Positions 5,046 through 7,080 of a stretch of DNA of 7,080 nucleotides are shown here, piece by piece. Where the stretch lies: NCBI GenBank assembly GCA_023659785.1, contig JAGXOR010000069.1, positions 1 through 7,080 on the forward strand. Reading direction: 5' to 3'. Position numbers and translations under genes: made by a program. The notes below the pieces were generated by a model. It did no database searches. It worked only from the letters and a program-made list of their open reading frames with translations, and was not told the DNA's origin. Positions within the stretch are counted from its first letter, which is position 1; each line of letters starts with the position of its first letter. This DNA is from Methanomicrobia archaeon LH_S13. Lineage in GTDB: Archaea; Halobacteriota; Syntropharchaeia; Alkanophagales; Methanospirareceae.

Positions 5046-6962
5046 GTGCTTTCACTTGCGGAAAAAAATGCTCGCAGTGATGGAACTCCGCTCTACATAG
5101 TTTCTGTTTTGAGTGAGTTTTGGGAGGGGAAGATAAGGGTAGGCGATATAGAAAATCTGCCAGAGGATGTTGTAAAGTTGTGGAAAGAGAGAATTTCTCG
5201 ATTGGATAGAGATGAAATGAACATTCTTTATTGTTTAAAACTGTTAAAGATGATTTATGCTCCGCCATTCAAGGAAATAGTCAGTGGAATGTGGAAGAAT
5301 ATCTTTGAAAAAAGCAAAGCCGATCTATTTAGTGTAATAGAGTCCCTGGAGAAAAAATTGTGGCTGAAAGATAAGAAAGATACCTATTCTTCATTCGATG
5401 TACAGCTTGAGGCAGTAGAAATAAAAAAGGATATGTTCGAATACATGTTCAAAGAATTTGAAAAATTTGTTAAAAGCAATGAATTAGAACAAAAATATCG
5501 ATCACTCATCTTTTTTAATCTCTCATATTATTATTCTGAGAGGAGCAAGAAGAGCAAAACAAGGGAAGAGCTATCATTCAATTTAAAATCTTCTATTGAG
5601 TACATAGAAGAGGCGATTGTAGTATACAAAGAGCTTGGCTTGAAAGCAGATGTAGCAACTTCCTTGAACAATGCATCCGCTTATTATTCTGGCCTTGCGA
5701 GATTAGAAGAGATGAGAGAGGGGAAGAAAGATAAGCTTGATAAAGCTGTTGACTACATAGAAGAGGCAATTAGGATAAGAAGAGAGCTTGGCTTAGAAGC
5801 AGATGTGGCAGGGTCCTTGAACAATGCATCCAATTGTTATTCTGATCTCGCAGCCTTAGAAGAGACGAAAGAGGGGAGGAAAGAACTGCTTGATAAAGCT
5901 GTTAAGTACATAGAAGAGGCGATTGTGGTATACAAAGAGCTTGGCTTGGAAGCAGGTGTAGCAACTTCCTTGAACAATGCATCCAGTTATTATTCTGGCC
6001 TTGCGAGATTAGAAGAGACGAGAGAGGGGAAGAAAGATAAGCTTGATAAAGCTGTTGACTACATAGAAGAGGCAATTAGGATAAGAAGAGAGCTTGGCTT
6101 GAAAGCAGGTGTGGCAGGGTCCTTGAACAACGCATCCATTTGTTATTCTGGTCTCGCAGCCTTAGAGGAGACGAGAGGGGGGAGGAAAGATAAGCTTGAT
6201 AAAGCTATTGAGTACATAGAAGAGGCAATTGAGATAAGAAGAGAGCTTGGCTTGAAAGCAGATGTGGCAGGGTCCTTGAACAACGCATCCAATTATTATT
6301 CTAATCTCGCAGCCTTAGAAGAGACGAGAGAGGGGAGGAAAGATATGCTTGATAAAGCTGTTGAGTACATAGAAGAGGCAATTGAGATAAGAAGAGAGCT
6401 TGGCTTGAAAGCAGATGTGGCAGGGTCCTTGAACAACGCATCCAATTATTATTCTAATCTCGCAGCCTTAGAAGAGACGAGAGAGGGGAGGAAAGAACTG
6501 TTTGATAAAGCTATTGAGTACATAGAAGAGGCAATTGAGATAAGAAGAGAGCTTGGCTTGAAAGCAGATGTGGCAGAGTCCTTGAACAACGCATCCAGTT
6601 ATTATTTTAAGCTCGCAGCCTTAGAAGAGACGAGAGAGGGGAAGAAAGATAAGCTTGACAAAGCTGTTGAGTACATAGAAAAGGCGATTGGGATATATAA
6701 GGAGCTTGGCTTGAAAGCAGGTGTAGCAGATTCTTTGGCAATTTCTGTTTTTGTATTCAATGAATACATAGCACTTGATGCCAAATACCTCATAAAGGCA
6801 GCGGAAAATTGCGATGAAGCGATCAAGATATTTTTAGCTCTTGGAATAGTCCGTAAGGCAAAGCCCTTGAAACCGTATGGAATTCAACTTCAGGAAAAGC
6901 TTTTTGAAATTGACGGCGAAGATAGACACAGGCAAGTGATAGAATTTTACAAAAGCATATAG
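5046..6962 (+). CDS. Winged-helix and TPR part of the interrupted STAND protein
   Basis: The frame is open from 5004, directly after the TGA, and encodes LCCEELNIEASDEAV before the GTG at 5046. That GTG is only a formal start: no SD precedes it, so efficient independent translation is doubtful. Residues 1-45 (GTPLYIVSVLSEF, then LPEDV) look like the end of the STAND helical subdomain, and about 50-120 (LYCLKLLKMIYAPPFKEIV) like a winged helix. About 120-180 form linker helices. Residues 186-593 are TPR units with a 51-residue period: helix A around SLNNASNYYSNLAALEE and helix B around AVEYIEEAIEIRRELGL, with an enlarged loop TREGRKDKLD. The last about 45 residues are a non-repeated helical cap. 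TPR arrays in such proteins usually bind the triggering ligand or partner. The frame runs over 1.9 kb without further damage, suggesting recent interruption, read-through, or a sequence error at the TGA. Confidence 0.8.
   Translation: MLSLAEKNARSDGTPLYIVSVLSEFWEGKIRVGDIENLPEDVVKLWKERISRLDRDEMNILYCLKLLKMIYAPPFKEIVSGMWKNIFEKSKADLFSVIESLEKKLWLKDKKDTYSSFDVQLEAVEIKKDMFEYMFKEFEKFVKSNELEQKYRSLIFFNLSYYYSERSKKSKTREELSFNLKSSIEYIEEAIVVYKELGLKADVATSLNNASAYYSGLARLEEMREGKKDKLDKAVDYIEEAIRIRRELGLEADVAGSLNNASNCYSDLAALEETKEGRKELLDKAVKYIEEAIVVYKELGLEAGVATSLNNASSYYSGLARLEETREGKKDKLDKAVDYIEEAIRIRRELGLKAGVAGSLNNASICYSGLAALEETRGGRKDKLDKAIEYIEEAIEIRRELGLKADVAGSLNNASNYYSNLAALEETREGRKDMLDKAVEYIEEAIEIRRELGLKADVAGSLNNASNYYSNLAALEETREGRKELFDKAIEYIEEAIEIRRELGLKADVAESLNNASSYYFKLAALEETREGKKDKLDKAVEYIEKAIGIYKELGLKAGVADSLAISVFVFNEYIALDAKYLIKAAENCDEAIKIFLALGIVRKAKPLKPYGIQLQEKLFEIDGEDRHRQVIEFYKSI
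5601..6824 (+). repeat. Eight tandem 153-bp TPR-coding units
   Basis: The landmark TACATAGAA (encoding YIE) occurs at 5601, 5754, 5907, 6060, 6213, 6366, 6519 and 6672, always 153 bases apart, with no indel. Units 5 and 6 differ by about four bases by eye, and units 1 and 3 by about six. Helix B comes in two kinds, YKELGL (units 1, 3, 8) and RRELGL (units 2, 4, 5, 6, 7), so units 1-2 and 3-4 look like copies of a 306-bp pair. The last unit is divergent in its second half. Synonymous positions are conserved too, which indicates recent duplication or gene conversion. Confidence 0.93.
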
Positions 6963-7022
6963 TCTAAAATAATACACCAGAAGCCTTATACGTATCTATG
7001 TGATAGAGATATAATGAGCTAT

Positions 7023-7064
7023 GGAAACTAGTGCAGCGTTTCCTATTTATCATATCAATAAACA
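7023..7064 (+). other. Possible mobile-element end in the 3' flank of the TPR gene
   Basis: The 118 bases after the TPR stop codon contain no gene, tRNA or clear terminator. GGAAAC and GTTTCC (7023-7028 and 7038-7043) form a 6-bp inverted repeat around TAGTGCAGC. CTAGTGCAGCGTTTCC (about 7029-7044) matches the minus-strand sequence at the PAC2 break with one mismatch, in inverted orientation and reading out of the window. It may be the tip of a related element; chance cannot be excluded for a match this short. Confidence 0.2.
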
Positions 7065-7080
7065 TTCGGCACCACCCCTC

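Noticed and set aside
5601..6824. Regularly spaced repeats as a CRISPR array
   Set aside because: The period is a multiple of three, the whole unit is repeated rather than short repeats with unique spacers, and the frame encodes a coherent TPR protein.

Overview
The window looks archaeal. Promoter regions carry A/T-rich TATA boxes about 30-35 bases before start codons, Shine-Dalgarno (SD) sequences of AGGTG or GGAGG type are common, and the left side holds a flavin-dependent thymidylate synthase next to a PAC2-family (proteasome-assembly-chaperone-like) gene. The insertion sequences and the large NTPase-TPR protein would suit an uncultured methane-cycling euryarchaeal lineage such as ANME-1, but that placement is an impression from protein flavour, not a demonstrated match.

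Left part (1-1810, minus strand): a housekeeping nucleotide-metabolism block. Read in its own direction it runs from a dCTP-deaminase-family gene broken by three single-base frameshifts (1234-1769), through an intact thyX (336-1073), to a PAC2-family gene (23-310). The PAC2 gene loses its family sequence after about 84 residues, probably at the edge of a mobile element lying mostly outside the window.

Middle (1876-3992): a pile of insertion sequences. An IS630-type transposase remnant carrying stops, frameshifts and a deletion is cut off by an intact ISL3-family transposase gene (2372-3610). This in turn abuts, tail to tail, the start of a third, minus-strand transposase-like gene that is also frameshifted. 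Both remnants have an inverted repeat whose proximal arm covers the SD sequence.

Right part (4027-6962, plus strand): a STAND-type P-loop NTPase with its own promoter, followed in the same reading frame by a winged-helix-like region and a TPR array. A single TGA at 5001-5003 separates the halves; without it the protein would be 963 residues. The TPR array has eight units of exactly 153 bp, several almost identical in DNA. The architecture resembles NLR-like sensor proteins, many of which are anti-phage defence proteins, so this is the best candidate for an interesting system here. No known effector domain is recognisable at its N-terminus. The last 118 bases hold no gene, but contain a near-match, in inverted orientation, to the sequence where the PAC2 gene breaks.
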